From the NCBI GenBank assembly GCA_033063855.1, contig CP093831.1, positions 8,494,001-8,558,000 of the forward strand: a DNA stretch of 64,000 nt, read 5' to 3'. Below the pieces are notes generated by a model. It saw only the letters and a list, made by a program, of their open reading frames with translations. It was not told where the DNA came from and did not search any database. A program made the translations under genes and the position numbers. The stretch's first letter is position 1, and the number at the start of each line of letters is the position of its first letter. This DNA is from Smittia aterrima. Lineage: Eukaryota; Arthropoda; Insecta; Diptera; Chironomidae. Below, in pieces: positions 21,801 to 36,800 of this stretch.

Positions 21801-24800
21801 CACTTGGATTAGAGCTGCCACTGATCGAGAGATCAGATTCAACGAAAATCGCCACACTCTTCTTGAGAATATTATCAAATCGACCACCATCGGCTTCTTC
21901 ATTTGTTGAATTTGCTTCCATGTAGAAATCGTAGAATGGTTCGATGCCTTGTCTTCCGCCTTTCTTTGTTGGTTCCATGTAAACTTTGAAGTTAACGAAC
22001 TTTCCAGCTGGAAGAGGATTGCCAATGTCGCAACGTAAAGTATTGTTCGTTTGAACTGACGGAGGAGTGCAAACATAGAAAATGTCGCGATTCTCGCCGA
22101 TTCGCTTTGTGCTCTTGTAGCTGAGACCTTGCGGAATGTTCATGTAGAAGTTTGCTTCGAAAGCATCTTCACCGAAATTAGAAATAAGAACTTCAACAGT
22201 CAACGATTCGTTTGCTCCAAGCAAATACTTCTCGTCTGTCTTAACGTCGAGACGAAGATCGGGAATGCAAATGTTGTCTCTGCCGCAGTTCTTCATGATA
22301 TTGATTGAATCTCTTTCAACAGTTCCACGATTCTCGTCAAGAACTGGATCCAAGGTTGCTCGTCTTCGTCGAGAAACAGTTGATGCTGTGTAAGCAGTCG
22401 TTGCTTGACGAATATTGTATTTCATTTCAACTTCGAGCGGTGTCAATTTGTCTCTGATTCCATCAGCGATGTAAACAGCTTCAGTTTTGCATTCAGACTT
22501 TCCACGATACAATCTCATTGTTGAATTTCTGATGTTCTTGCCCTCGTCTTGAATGAAGTACATTCTTGGTTGTTTTGGCTTTTTCGAGTCGAGAATCCAA
22601 GAGATTTCAATGTCGATCGATGTCGGAAGGTTAATTCCATTATATTTCAAACAAGACACAACAGTTGTGCATGTAACTTGCTTGCTATCACGACCGACTG
22701 TGCAGTTTTTGTTTTCTAACGATACCAATTTGTTATCAGCTTGGAACGAAGTGCTAGCTTCCATCACAGCAACAGCTCGCGATCTGAGTTGGAGAAAATA
22801 ATTGTAAGTCAATTTTTAAATGTTTTTGTTAATCAATTAATCTCACTTGAAAACAATAGCGCGATTTGAATCGTAGGCACCGACAACCATGTCGGGATAT
22901 TGATTGCCATCCAAATCGATTCCACCCGACAGCGAGAAACCGAATGTGGACAAATGTTCCGTTCCCACGACATCTTCAGCGAAGATGACTTGCGAGTGCT
23001 TTGCCAATGGACCGTTTTTGGATCCGTGATAAACATAAACGGCTCCGTTACCATTTGGCCCATCATATGGAGCTCCAACAGCGAAATCGCCATAGCCGTC
23101 AAGATTAATGTCTCCGAGAGAAGCAAGCGACAAACCGAAACGACCTTTCGATGCTGTTCCTTCACGGGTCTCAAGTTCCTTGAATTTGTTCTGTGTAAAT
23201 GAAGAAAAAGGTAAATTTGCGTAAAGTTAATTGATTTTGTGCTTCTTACGAATTTGCCTTGGTAAACGATATAAACTCTTCCGTTTTCGTATTTTCCTTC
23301 GTTGTTCGGTTCAGTGTACATTGGAGCACCGATAATCAAATCATCTAATTTGTCACCATCGACATCAACTGTGCAAAGTGAGTAACCGAAATAAGCTCCG
23401 ATCTGTTCTCCTGTGATGTTGACTTGATTCGTAAGATTCCATGAGAAAACCAAAACTTTTCCGAGTAATCCTCCGCCACGTGGCATGCCAACTGCAACGC
23501 CTTGTTGTCCATCGCCAGTGAAGTCACCAGCAATCGATGAGTAACCGAGATAAGAGTCGTCTTCCTTCGATGAGCTCTCTTTGGTCGAGTAGACTTTGTC
23601 TTTCGGGTTGTTCAAGCCATAAGAGTACATTTGTCCTAGAAACACATTTTCAAATCGAAGTCAGAACCAATCGACAATGAAATCACCGCGAAATGACGAC
23701 AATATCAATCAACTGCTTCGTCATTTCACAGCTTTTCTAAGCAACTTGTTACATCCTTGTACCAAATGTTTTCTCATGTTTTTGTTTATACAAAAAAGCA
23801 AATTCTCTTGAAATTCTATGTCAAGCGAAGCGTCAAGAAAATTTCTTCTTTCAAAATGAATTGCTAACTAAAAAATTTGTTGTTTGTTCAAGCCAATCAA
23901 AAGGAACGAAAAACTTAAAAATAAATTTTCTTATAAAGCCAAATTAGAAAATACTTTTCCATCTCTCTTTGTTAAGATTTACTTTTGTCTATTTAAAGCT
24001 TTGTTAAGGGAGACTATCGTCTACACGAACCCATCACCTGTGACGAATTTTTCAATCTAAACTGTACCAAGACGTCCACCAAGACCACGCTATTCTGAAT
24101 CGAACTAAAGAGAGGGATCCTAAACAACATTGCTAAGCTACTTCTATGCGGCGCATGAATAATTGTTTCATTTGATGATTGTGAATTTATTTTGTACAAC
24201 GAGAATGGTTGTCGACACAAAGTGAAGCACGAGCGAAAAGCATTTCTGTTGATCGATGAAAGCCGGTTGAGCTTGCGAAGTAATCGCACAAGCTCACCAA
24301 AGTTAGAAGTTAAAATAATAAATAAAAATCAACACCAGGTCAGCGATGGTTGTTTGCAAGGAAAAGAGAAACTCTTTCTCGATCCTTGAAACTGTTGTAA
24401 GTTGTTGGATGAATCTAAGCATATAAGGCAGAAGGAGTTAACGACTCTTTAGAATGGCATTATGTTGTTAAGTAAAGGAGCTGAATCAAAATGAGTTTCT
24501 GAATGGATTTGTTCACTGTTTCTTGTGTGAAGTTTTCGGTTTTGAGGTTTTAATGAAGTTTTATGAGTTGTTGGTTGTAAACGAGAATTAAATTAGCGAA
24601 TATTTGGTTACTAATTAGAAAAATGTTGAAAATAATTTTTGAATGAAAAATTAAAACTTTTTTTGGAATTTTTTCTTTGATTTGATTTGTTACCTCCATC
24701 GCCGAATTGACCGTATCGTGGGGGTTTATAGGGAAACACAGCATCGGTATTAATTGAATAAACTTGTCCTGGATTCGTGGGAATAAAAACACAGCCGCCA

Positions 24801-27800
24801 CAATAAAAATAAATTTGATTTGATTATTTTCGGGATCACAAATGGCTATATTAAATAATTTTCGACTATAATTAAAGGGTTCTCTTGAAAAATAAAAATG
24901 ATTTTTGAGTCAAATGAGAGGGCTAGGGGGTGGACAGGCAAGGGAGTCACATTTTATTTACATTCCTAGGAAATCTCAGGAACGTTTGGAAAGTAAATTT
25001 GTCTTTCCTAGATTGCGCAGACTTATTTCTTTGCTAACGTTCCATAAAGTTTGTTACATCGATTGCAAGGGGTGGGGAGGTCATTTAGATAGCAATTAAG
25101 GTGAAAGGGACTCATTAGAAGTGGAAATGGAATCTCAGTAGTGGAATGTTCTTAATTCAACAAAAATGTCTTCGATTCTAATCGACAAAGTTTCTATCTA
25201 CAAGGAAAAACTTTTATTCGATTGGAAGATCTTCTCTTCCGCGCTAAACTTTACTTCTCAGTTTTAAGGGGATGAGACAAGGCAAAACCAAAAAGATACT
25301 TACACGCTCTTGCAAGAGACATTGAGAAGAGGGATCGAAGAGACTGGGGTTTAAGATTTGGGTTTAAAAAACAATCGCTAGGAGTCAGACTACAAAATCA
25401 AGTTTAAAACTATTAGAGTGGTAGAAAAAAAAAACATTTTGGAGTTCTTTCTATTCTAAATTTGGTTTCGAAGTTGGTTCATTAGGAACGCGATTTAAAA
25501 TCTATTTCAAATACTTTACAGGAAAACGTCTCTTAAAGAAATTTCTAATCCAGAGGGGAACTTAGAGTGTCATCTAGATTGGTCAACTATTGACTTACCT
25601 TGCCAGTACCAGCTTCCGGGTGCTCCGACGAACAATCGATCTCCAGCCTGAAAAATCAAGAAACAAACTTGAATTCAGTTTATGAAATTTATTGAGTTTG
25701 CATGCGCGACTCTTGATCGTCACTTGAATGCTTCGAATTTACAAATTTTCGTCCATGTTCTCTCGTCAGATGCGACGACTTTTCAAAAAGAAAGAGCTGA
25801 TTTAAAAGTCCATTTAAATGTTCCATTGTCAAATAAATTTGGAAACATCTCGCAATCGTGAAATCGCTTTGTGCATGAATCAATGAATACAATCAATAAA
25901 TACATCAATCGAAGTCTGTCACTCGATGGCAATCTTGAGATGTTTGTTGATTTAAAACATTATTTCCCCTTTGAGTTCCCTAAGAATGAGAACTTTCTTT
26001 AATTCAGCAAGTGAAGATAATCGCGAACTCCCGTCGAGTAGATTGATCAAAGATGAAGCGAAATCCAATTTCAAGCTGAGCTATTTAATCAAGAACTCGT
26101 GGATGAAGAAGCACACGATGATTATACGTTTCAAGCTTGATTCCAGCAATTGAGACGTGATGATTGAACAAGAAATTTCACTGCTGATCATGTAACCAAT
26201 TTATTGGCGTTTCGAAATTTAAATGAAATTCTTCTTATCGCGTTTAACGCCTGCCTTCGTTTATCGATCGAACTGGCTGTCGATTAAATTTCTCTCCGGA
26301 TGAGAATGAATGATTTCAACGCTGGCGATGATTCGCCAATTTTGATCGATCGCCCTTTCATTTCCTTTTACGACTCAACCCAGTTCGTAGTTAGAATGAA
26401 GTTGTGACAGCCGTTGTCCCGCGATGATGGATTCGTTTTGTTAAATTAGAAATCAACGGTGGGAGTCGCTTTTAACTCATCATCTTAATTGCGACTCTTA
26501 ATATTAATATTGATAGTGTTTTGATTAAAAGCTATGTGAGGTCGTTATTTGTTTAGTGAATGATTGATTCGCGTTGCCGAAAGAAAATATCTTAATCAGA
26601 AAAAAACCTTTTTCTTTGAATCATGCTGGACAGAATTCCGGAGCCAGTTGGACATCACAACCAGACAGACGATGCGGTGAAGAAAATAAGAAAATAAATC
26701 AAAGTTTCCTCTGTTACACTTTGCACAAAATTACTTTGGAATTTCTTTTGTTGAGAGCGAGGGGAGTCGAGAGAAGTGTTTTTAACTCGAGAGGTTTATC
26801 GGAAAACATTTTTTTAAGTTGGTCGAACTCAATTCCAATTTTTATATTCTTTTAAACTTAACAGTTGAACTCCCCTCAGTTTGATTTTAAGCGAGAAGAA
26901 CGATTCGAGAACGCGATGCTTGATTTGGAATTGCAAGAGATCACGCTTAACCGCAAGACTCGAAAACTCACGAGCCGTGCTTTAGTTTGCAAATGTAATT
27001 TCCTTCCATAATTCATGTCGAACAGAAATCCCAATCGATTTCGAGACTCTGCAACATTATTATGTTAATTTACTTGTACGGTTTAAGAGGAAACAAGCGC
27101 ACGGTGGGACAGAGAATGATCTAATATCAATGCATGTTAGCTCCAGTTGTGCGGCGACATTATAATTTCATGTGCTGAGCATAGATTGCCGAAGAAGGAA
27201 ACGACGAGGGCGATGTCGACTAGTATTATAATGAAGTCACAAAACTTTATGATCATTTCGTTGCACGAGCAGAAAATAAACTTGAGAAATGAAACAGATT
27301 CTGAGAAATTGCTTCGTCCGCGTCTCTACGAGCGGAAAACAGCGATTTTATGTTCGCAACCATCGCCGATGGTTTGTTGATTTGACAAAACAATAAAAGG
27401 GGAGATGAAACGAAAAAACTTTAATCTCCATTGAATTGCCAAAACTGTAATCCACTCGACAGATTATTTGATGCTGCGGAACATCGACGGAGTTTTTGCA
27501 TCACAAAAGAACTTTGATTGTCTTTTAATTTTCCTTCTGAGAATTCCAGGAACAACATTTTATTATGCTACTTTGAGTAATTTAATTTTATTGTTGTGGC
27601 ATTCGGATATTTATGCTTTTATTGTTCGATTGAGAATATAAAATCCGATTCTCGTGAACATGATCTTCTTTGAATTGCAGCTCGAAATTGAATATCGAAT
27701 GCCGTTTGATTTGCATAAAGTTAAGTCGCGAGACGGAGAACATATTTCGGTAGCGATTTTTCTCATGTTTCGATGCGCCGAAGAAGACAAAACAAAAAAT

Positions 27801-30800
27801 CAATTTAAAGTTGCGATTTCACGAATAACTGAACTGTCGAAGGCTCGGGATTGTTTATAGCGATTGGTGATGTGCTTAATCTTACCTTGTTGACAGCCGC
27901 GCTTAAGCCAGCTTGACACGATCCCTGTCTGTGATAGCCCCAATACACTAGAAGAAGAAGAAGAAACAAAGAGAATTGAATTAAATGAATCGTGATACTT
28001 TGATGTGAGAATCAACTAAACTGCAATTACCACAAATCAATTGAACTTCCTGTTGTTTTTGTGTTTTTCCAAAAGTGAAAATCGATAAATTCGAAATCAC
28101 TTTGTAAACATCGTAAAACTGCTCAAAGCCCGGCAGAAAACCCATAAACGCATAAATTTGTTGGCGCTCATAATTTCATTGTAAACAATGCAACACAAGC
28201 TCGAAGAGAACGCAAACAATTTGTCATAGAAAGGAAATTTATGTTAATCGTTGTCTTATGCAAATGAATTTAAACTGCAATCAACTAAGAAAGCAGTTGA
28301 AGGAATGAAAATGTGTTGCGCACATGTTGAGAGGTTGAGAATCCGTGAGTGTAGGAAGGGAAAAGATCTTTCGACCTTTTTGTCTACGCTGCTCCGTGAA
28401 ACATGATGAGATGAATTTCAATTGCTATTTTTAGAGCGTGAAGCAATAAAGTAAATTAAGAATTTCTGGCACGATCATTCTTCATGGTCTCAACTGCTTT
28501 CAATATCGTATGCTGATTGTCTGGACGATAACAAATGAATTATCAAAAGATCGTTGACAAGGGTACACAAAAAGCGTTATCGATCAAAAGAAATTAATTT
28601 TATGCAAAGTTCTATGACTCAAAGACGTGCTCAGAATCAACCAGAAATGTTTTTTCGTTTATTAAAAACGCTCGTAAAGTTAAATTGTCCTTGTCGAGAC
28701 GATTTGTAGCGGCGGCTGGCCATGAAAAGTTGAACTTCTGAAGAGAGTGTTCGACAAAATTGAAAATGTTCACCCCAACTGAACTAAACTGCTACAATGT
28801 ACGATGTCAATTCAATTTCAAAGTAGTTTACGAGGTAGTTACGAAGACATTTTATTAAATTGACTGCACATGTGCATGCTGAAGTTGTGAGCAAAAGATT
28901 TCCTCCATTTCAGTTAGTTTAGTTCAACCGCAACAAATGTAGGAATGTATCAGATTTCTGAGAGCTGAATGGAGCAACTGAAAACTTAGTCACCGAGGTC
29001 GCAAACGTACGAACATAAACTCTCCATGCCTATTATCAGAAATTTTATCCAGAAGCTCAAAGTCATTAATGCTATTGATTGTAAGCCGTCTGTTGCTTAA
29101 TTAATCTTTCACCGCATGACGTTGCCGCCAACCTTTGTATTTTTATTTAGAAATTCATAATGAATCAACCGCCATCTGACATGCTTGTCGTCATTCAGCT
29201 CTAAGAGGCGGTTTAAGGATGTTTCACTTGAGTTTTCGATGGTTGACTTCCGCTGCTTCTACTTTGAAACAACAAATTATTTTAAGTTTTTTTTTTGGTA
29301 TCACAGAGAATCCTTCTTTCGTTGCGAAGGGTAAAATTCCAGGAAGTTCCACTTAGTTGAACAACAAATTGTTGTCCCTTTCAATGAATTTAAAAGGTGT
29401 TAAACAAATTAAAACATTTAATGTAGATAAGCGCGTACACAGAGAACGTGCGCACTTCAAGCGTGGCAAACTAAAATAAACAAACAGGAATTTTGTTGAA
29501 AAACATCGACAGAAGAGTTCGAGTTACAAAGTAACCGAACAACATCTTTAAGACATTTAATTGATGCTGCATGACGAGATCCTTTGAAAGTTTTATGATC
29601 ATGCTAGACATTTCTTTTCTAAGATTTAAATTTCGCTAATACTTTTCAACTTGAAGAGAGGATTTCCTACGCAACCATTTTGGAATTTCCGAAACATTGA
29701 AAATGCGAGAAAATTATGAGAAAATTATCTCTTTGAAGGCAAAGAATCTATTTTAAGCGAAGCGCAGACTTCGATAGATTGGATTTCATATGACTTTTGG
29801 GGGAACTGACTCGTCATTGAACCAGATTGATTTCACATTTGATTTTTCGTTTTGAAGCGAAAGAAATCATCTGGAAAGAGAAGTAGAGGAAACTCACTTG
29901 TTCGACATGGCGAATATTCTTGATATTCTTTAAAGTTGTCTTTGGCGATAAAGCAGGTTCCGACTGGTTCGATGCGCTCGACCTTTTTGGGCTGATGCTG
30001 GTGGTAAACGTAACGTGGAGCGCAAGCCTGAAATGGAAGAAAGAGAAAGAAATGAAGTCAGCGACATTGTTCAAAAGCTAAGTCCGTTTGTTGGTTGCAG
30101 GTGCTTCGAGATGAATCCAATGAGAAAATTCCTCGAGCATCGAAAACGTTTGAAACTTCACAGACAGTGAAATTCACGAGACTTCCGCCAACTTTTCTAT
30201 CGATTGCTGTAAATTTTCTTCTTCACTTCTCACACACTGCACAACAAATGAAGAATGTTGTTTCACTGGCAACTCGTCTTGTCCGAAAACAGATTTTTTT
30301 CGCGTTCAACCTTGAGCGCGATGGCAAATCAGTCTCGAATAAGGTCTCAGCGACATCGACTCTGATAACAAATAAGAATCGCATCGCAATCAAGAAGCAA
30401 GAATAGTTAGAGAGAAGGAGCGAGAGAAAAGATTTTTTCAAATCAAATTGCGGAGTTTTGTACTCGATCTCCTCGCGAAACGTGAAACTATCCGAAAATG
30501 GACAAGAAATGTTAACTTTCGAGTCCGACAATCGTGCGAGTGAATTGGAATTATGAAAAGTTGCAACAGAAAGCAGAAGAATTTCATCCGATCAACGGCA
30601 AAATGATGACGAGACATTGATGATGAGACGTTCAAGAATCGTTTGATCTGATGAAAATGAATTTCCAGGTCAACGTCGTCGTGGCCGCCAAGAGAAATAT
30701 CAACAAAACTATGAGACTCAGACTTTTCTCATCGCCGCACTACAAATATTTGAAGATCTTTTAAGATAAGAGAAGAAACAAGAGATCGCTAAGTGGAGCG

Positions 30801-33800
30801 TAATCGACGATTTTCTCAAGGCTGTTCAAGAAATATTTCATCAGCAAATGTTTTGAATATTTCCAGTTGATTTTCTCGATTGAAACTTAGCTGAACAATT
30901 CGGCTTTTAAGATTTCGGGCGTCGACACGATTGTGTTTAAGAATTTGGCTCAAGTGACAGCGAAATCGATGCGAGAAAGCAGTTGCAAGAATTCGGCTTC
31001 GCCCTTAAACGGAATCACAATCGATCGCTTACATCTTCGTTCTTTCTTCCGAATTCGCAGAAATTTCTCGCTCACAATCTAAACTGCAATAAATGTTCAA
31101 TAAAACAAAGACGAAAGATTCTTCTTGACCTCTGGCCGCAATCCATTCATGGAAAGTCTTGAAAGAGCAAAAACAATTTGCCATCGATGCCGTTTACAAA
31201 TCAGAAGATTGCGCACAGTCGCGTTTCCGATCTCGCGAAGTAAAAAACAAAGAAACTCATTGTTTCGCAATCTGTTAACGCAGTGCAAGTTGGTGGAAAA
31301 AATCAAGAAGGTTCTTCTCCGTTAATTCGTCTCGAGCTCGTCTAATCGAAATCTGTTCTCATTTAACTTGAAAATTGTTTGAAATTGAACGAAGGAAAAG
31401 TTTAAAGTTCAGACCAACGAGTTGTTAATGCGAAACTGCATGCAAATTGCGCTCTCAGAGCGGCGGCGTGGTTAATGAACAATGAAATGTTCTTTGCCGC
31501 GCTTCTCAATGTCAGAAAGGTCGACAAGATTAGACGGAAGATAATTGCGAAAGCTTTTAGATTATCAGCTCGTGAGACGGCAAACGACAAAGAAAATCAT
31601 CGAATCATTGCAGAAGTTGAAGTGAAAGTAACAAGCGTTGTCATTGACCTAAATGTGAATCCTTTGCCTCGCCCTTCCGGCTTCCTTTGGCAAACATAAA
31701 AGTTTACCTCGCTTCGCTGAATTTACGTTGCGGCAGCTCCTATCAACATCAAATGTCAAAGTTACGATAAAATTAGAAAAGTCAACTCAAGAAAGTTTCT
31801 AACTGAAGATGGGACTACGGACACACCCTTCGACTCACTCACGTCAAGCTTCTCAATCAAAAATCAATCGAAATACATAAAAGTCTTGCGACGAAAATAA
31901 ATTCAAAGTCATTATCGCCTCTGCTCGCTTTTCTTTTGTTTGCGATAAAGCAAAGTTTCGATCCAGTAATGGGCAAATAGAAAACTTTTTCTTTTATCGA
32001 TGAAGCTTCTTCGTTCGACTGATTTATGCTCAGCATTTCGATTTGGTTTGCTTTCGTAAGTAAAGCGACAAAGGTAAACGAATCGATTTGCCTGAGAAAG
32101 ATCAAGAACGTCGAATTTTATTGGCGTTTAGTTGTCGTAGGCGAGAAGAAGAAGAATATTGTTAAGATCGAAGTAGAAATTGAAGGCGAGTCTCCCATCA
32201 AAATGCAGTTAACTAGCAATGCTCACGCTATTCGATTACTTACCACCAATGGACCGTCGATTCCAGCACTTGACACTGTCGCGCCAAACCATTGATTTGA
32301 CTTAGTGTCGATTTGTTCGTTTCTCTCGTTGAAATTATTTCCTGGGAAAAGAAAGAAAATCATTAAACAAATTGCTCAATCAAAAGAAGTTCAAAGTTAA
32401 TTAAGAATTTTCTAATAATTTGCCGTCTAAAACTAAATCTAAATTGCGATTTGATCTGATTTCAACTAACAACTCGGACTCGACCCACCTTTGAAGGTAA
32501 CATAACATTTGTCCTCTCCTGATTGTCGAATTTAATCAAACAAGTTAAAAAATTAATTTGAAAACCTTGGAAGTTTGTTGTTCTGTTCGTTTTGTGAGTG
32601 AAATGTGAGTTTCCATGTTTTGTCTTCGATCGACTTGAAAGTTCTTCTTGGCAAACGTAAATCCCGTAAATTTGTCATCGCCACAACATAAATCCAAATC
32701 CAGTCAACGGCGAACATTAAAAGTTTTAAATTCGTTAAAGAAATGTCTTCATCGCGTTTATCATCGCTCAAAAGTCATAAATCAAATTAAACTCGAGTAA
32801 AATGTGATCGCTGGATTATCTCAAAGTAGAAAAACTCTTTGTGTGATCTCCAAACATTTCTCCTCTGACTTAAGTCAAAACATGAATTTCTGGCGGCGTC
32901 AAATTGACAATAAAATCATTGACCGACTGAAGATTCTCTTTATCTCTAAGGTTGAGCTTAGTAAAAGCTTTCTCTGTCGCAAGAACCGTTGGAACGTCAA
33001 CTGCTGTCGTGGGCGAATTTATTGCTCAATTCAACCCAAAATCTGATGTTTTAAAAGTCTCATGAATCGCTCATCGTTCGCTGTTATGTTCTTGTCAGTG
33101 ATTTATTTCCGGAGTTGGTCGGCTGCAGGTTGATGCAATCAAACGAATATGACAACGAGCCAGCAGTGAAATTTGATATTTTGTTGATTCAATTTGTTAA
33201 AAGTTTTATGATAAATTCAAATCTTTCGTCGCTTGAGTCCATAAAACAGTTCAGAACGCAATTAAACTTAAAAGTTTTGAATATTTCGTCTCCTGACTTC
33301 ATGTTGCCCTCGGGTAGCGTGCAATTAATTAATTGAAGTCTTTATGTCTCTTGCTCGATAAAATAAATTCCAGAAGTGTTTTTGCTTAATTTTGAAGACT
33401 CAGCTTGGAGCTGCATGCGATCGTAAACAAGAAGCGTTTGGGTCTTGATTACAAGAAAAGATTGCGACGTCGATGATAAAATTTATTGCGCAAAACAAGA
33501 GCAATTGATGTTCGTGTAATTAATTAATAAAATGAGACTGCAAGAACTTTAATTTAATTCTGCTTGCGATTTTGACAACTTAGCTGCCAGCATCAACATC
33601 ATCAGAAATAAATTGCAAAAGTGGAATGAATTTCACTTAATCCACTCGAGTTTTGAGTTTCGTCTGTGACGTCCACAACAAAGTCAAGAACAATAAATTT
33701 ATTTTAATTGAAAACGTGAAGAGAAATGTTTTGAATCCGCGATTTCCAGTCATTCGAGTTAATTTAAGTTCATCCCGAAGCGTTTCTGTCGTGATTGCGA

Positions 33801-36800
33801 GTGATGGATGTTTTGTGAATAAATGGAGCCACGCTCATCGTTGAAACTATTTGACTTTTCATTAAAACACTTTAATCATTAGCTTCATGTCACAGTGATT
33901 AAGTTTTCGGCAGCTGTTCCGACTTAATCCAAAACAACTCGACGTAGACGGTCGCGAGATTTATTTTGTGTGATCCGACATGAACTTACAAACGAGAAAT
34001 GTTTACAAAGGCAAAAGTATTTTCAGAAACTTGTAAGATTCTGTCAGACTAGAAAGTCTAAGCCTTTCCAACTGAATGTCAATGAACTAATTCATTCAGG
34101 ATGTGCTCACTACAGTTTAATTCATTTACCGGTTAATAACTATGCTTCCGCTATTCGCGATTGAAATAGTTCAAAGTTTGATTATTTTGTTTTCTATTGT
34201 TTACGAGTAAGGAAGCCGACAAAAAGAAGTCGCACGCATTTGTAAGTTACAATCAAACGAATCTTGATTGATTCTCGTGGAGAGACAGGAAGACGCGTAC
34301 AAATTTGGAATAGACAAGAGAACAATGGAGCGCAATCGAGTTTATGAGTTTTTGATTTATTGCACAATAATTCACCAATTGCAGTGACGTCTTTATTGAG
34401 AAGCTCGTAAAGTTAAATTTGCAACTTTGTAAGTTTTATTGTCGGCGGCAAATCGATTGAATCAATCAACTAATCTATTCGAACACTGCACGCTCCCCAT
34501 GATGTCAGTTGAATGTAATAACCTCAGACATTTAACGGCAAATGATTTGCATTGTGACTGGCTTTTTAATGGAATTTAAAAAGTGAGACTAATCCAAACC
34601 TAAGAGACCGCCTATCTTCATTAAAACGAATGCCAATTACAAATTTTCCCATACCTCACGAGACATGAGCAGTTGAAAACCTTCGCGAAATGTTTTCGAA
34701 GAAATTTTGTTTTAACAGCTTTATGGGAACTCTTGGAATATTTAAAATCAATCTTCTTCAGGCGCGAGAAAAAAAAGAGAGGAATGTGGAATTTAAGAAA
34801 ATGTTAAACCTCATGACGGGAGAATTTGTTGAACATATTAATTCAATTAAGAGCTGTTGTTCAGTGCTCGCTCTGCTTCTTCCTTGCTTCTCCTTTCAGC
34901 TTCGTTTATGCGATCATGTTCGATTACTGTTTGCGATGCTGATGGCTGAACATGCAAAATGTCTTGTTTAATGCTATTTGTCGTCGCTTGTTGTTTAAAT
35001 GAATGGACGTAAGTAAAGATTAGTTTTGAAGTCGAGCTTGGGAGTTTTAAGACCATTTCCGTCTTCAGAAATATCATTTCTCTCCTGTCAGAGATGTTCT
35101 TGTAGGCAGACATCGAATGATGAATTCAAAAACAGTTTTCATCGCTGTCTCTTTCGAGATGGGACATAGTGACATCTGGATATTCACCGAAGGATGATTC
35201 CTCTCGCTTTTCACGTAGCGACCAAAAAAATTAAGATTCGGAGATGTAAAACATGAAGACTCCGTAAGAAAACATTCAACTCTTGCGCTTATCTAAATAA
35301 AAAATACTTCGAGCGATGAAAGCACGGCTTCATCTTTTTTTTGTGCTGTTAAAATAACGCATGTGCATCGACAAGAGCAGCGAGCAGACGCATTAAAAGC
35401 GGAAAATAAGATTTGTTTGCATTCAGTAAACATTCGAAGTGTTAGAAACATTTTACAGTTTTCCGAGTCTCCAGAAGTTCACGATCAAATATTTGTCTTA
35501 ATGTTTCAGGTCGATTGATCAAGTTTGCTCGAGCATAAATTTCTTTGAAACTCGATTCTTTTTTCTTCTTCAGAAATCGATCGCTGATCGCGAAATATTT
35601 ACAAAACGTCGTCGATGTTCTTCTTGACCGTGAACTATAAAACCGAAGCGTCGGGTTTAACATTTTTTTTGTTCAAAAGTCTGAGAAAACCTGCTTGGAA
35701 TTTTTAATTACCCAAGAAGCCAAAATATTTCTTAAGCTTGAAATCTCAAAGAAGAAGATGAATCGTCGAATTGTCAAATGTCTTTAAGATCTTAATGCAA
35801 TTTAACGGCCGTTTGTCATCTTTTGAGCAATTCTTCTTCATGAAGACGTTGAGGAATTTCCGTGAAATCGAAAATTCTAATTAATCATCGACACAAAGCT
35901 TTGTTTAATCGAGCAAAACAAAAGAGTCAAGAACTTTCTTCTTCTTCTTCCATCCGTTTCATTGTCGAAATATCGCAGCATGAATTTGTAATCAGCTCGT
36001 CGTCACTTTTAATTTGAAGTATCATTAGTCATTTCGCGCTCTTGAACTAAAGAGTTTGTCGAATCAAAATGAAACAATGAAAGTGATTTGAAAGAATCAA
36101 AGAGTCGTGACGGTTCTTCGATTCAGTGGAATGACAAAGTTGTGTAAAGGTTTTTTGTTAGTTTGGTTAATGTTTGTTAAAGATTCTTTCTCAGCTTACC
36201 GTTCGAGTCGAAGTGAATAATCTGGCAACGATTATCATCGGAGATATCGCAACGATACACGGCACCACCTTTATGCACATCTTGTTGGTATTGTGAGGTG
36301 TCCGCCTTCGGTGCGCCGACGATTACCCTGTGGAAAAGATAATTGGATAGCATTAAAATGAGATTCAAGCGGAGGAAAGAATTGCAATTTTCATTCTCTT
36401 GATAATTGGACAATATCGTCGCCTTAACAACAACTTAACGACTTCATCACTTAACGCCTCGTTACCATTTATCGCGTGCGATAAAGACGTTGCGGCGAGG
36501 CAGATGGAAGAGTTTTATCGTTTGCCCTGAAGGAAATTTGTTTTTGACATCAGATTGATTGAAGGTTGACCAAATGGCGTCACAATGATGGATTCAACTT
36601 CTCGGATTATCGAAAGCAGTTCAATTAAAGACTTTGGTAGTTTGATTGGATTAATTAGCATGACAACTTTGCGTTTGATTGAAATCGGAGCCATTTGCCA
36701 TCGCACAACCTGTTCCGTCAATCTCATAACTCGAGCTTTGCATTTTGTGAATCAAATCATTATCGCAGCTCAACGTTCTCTGATATTCAATCGCGAATGG

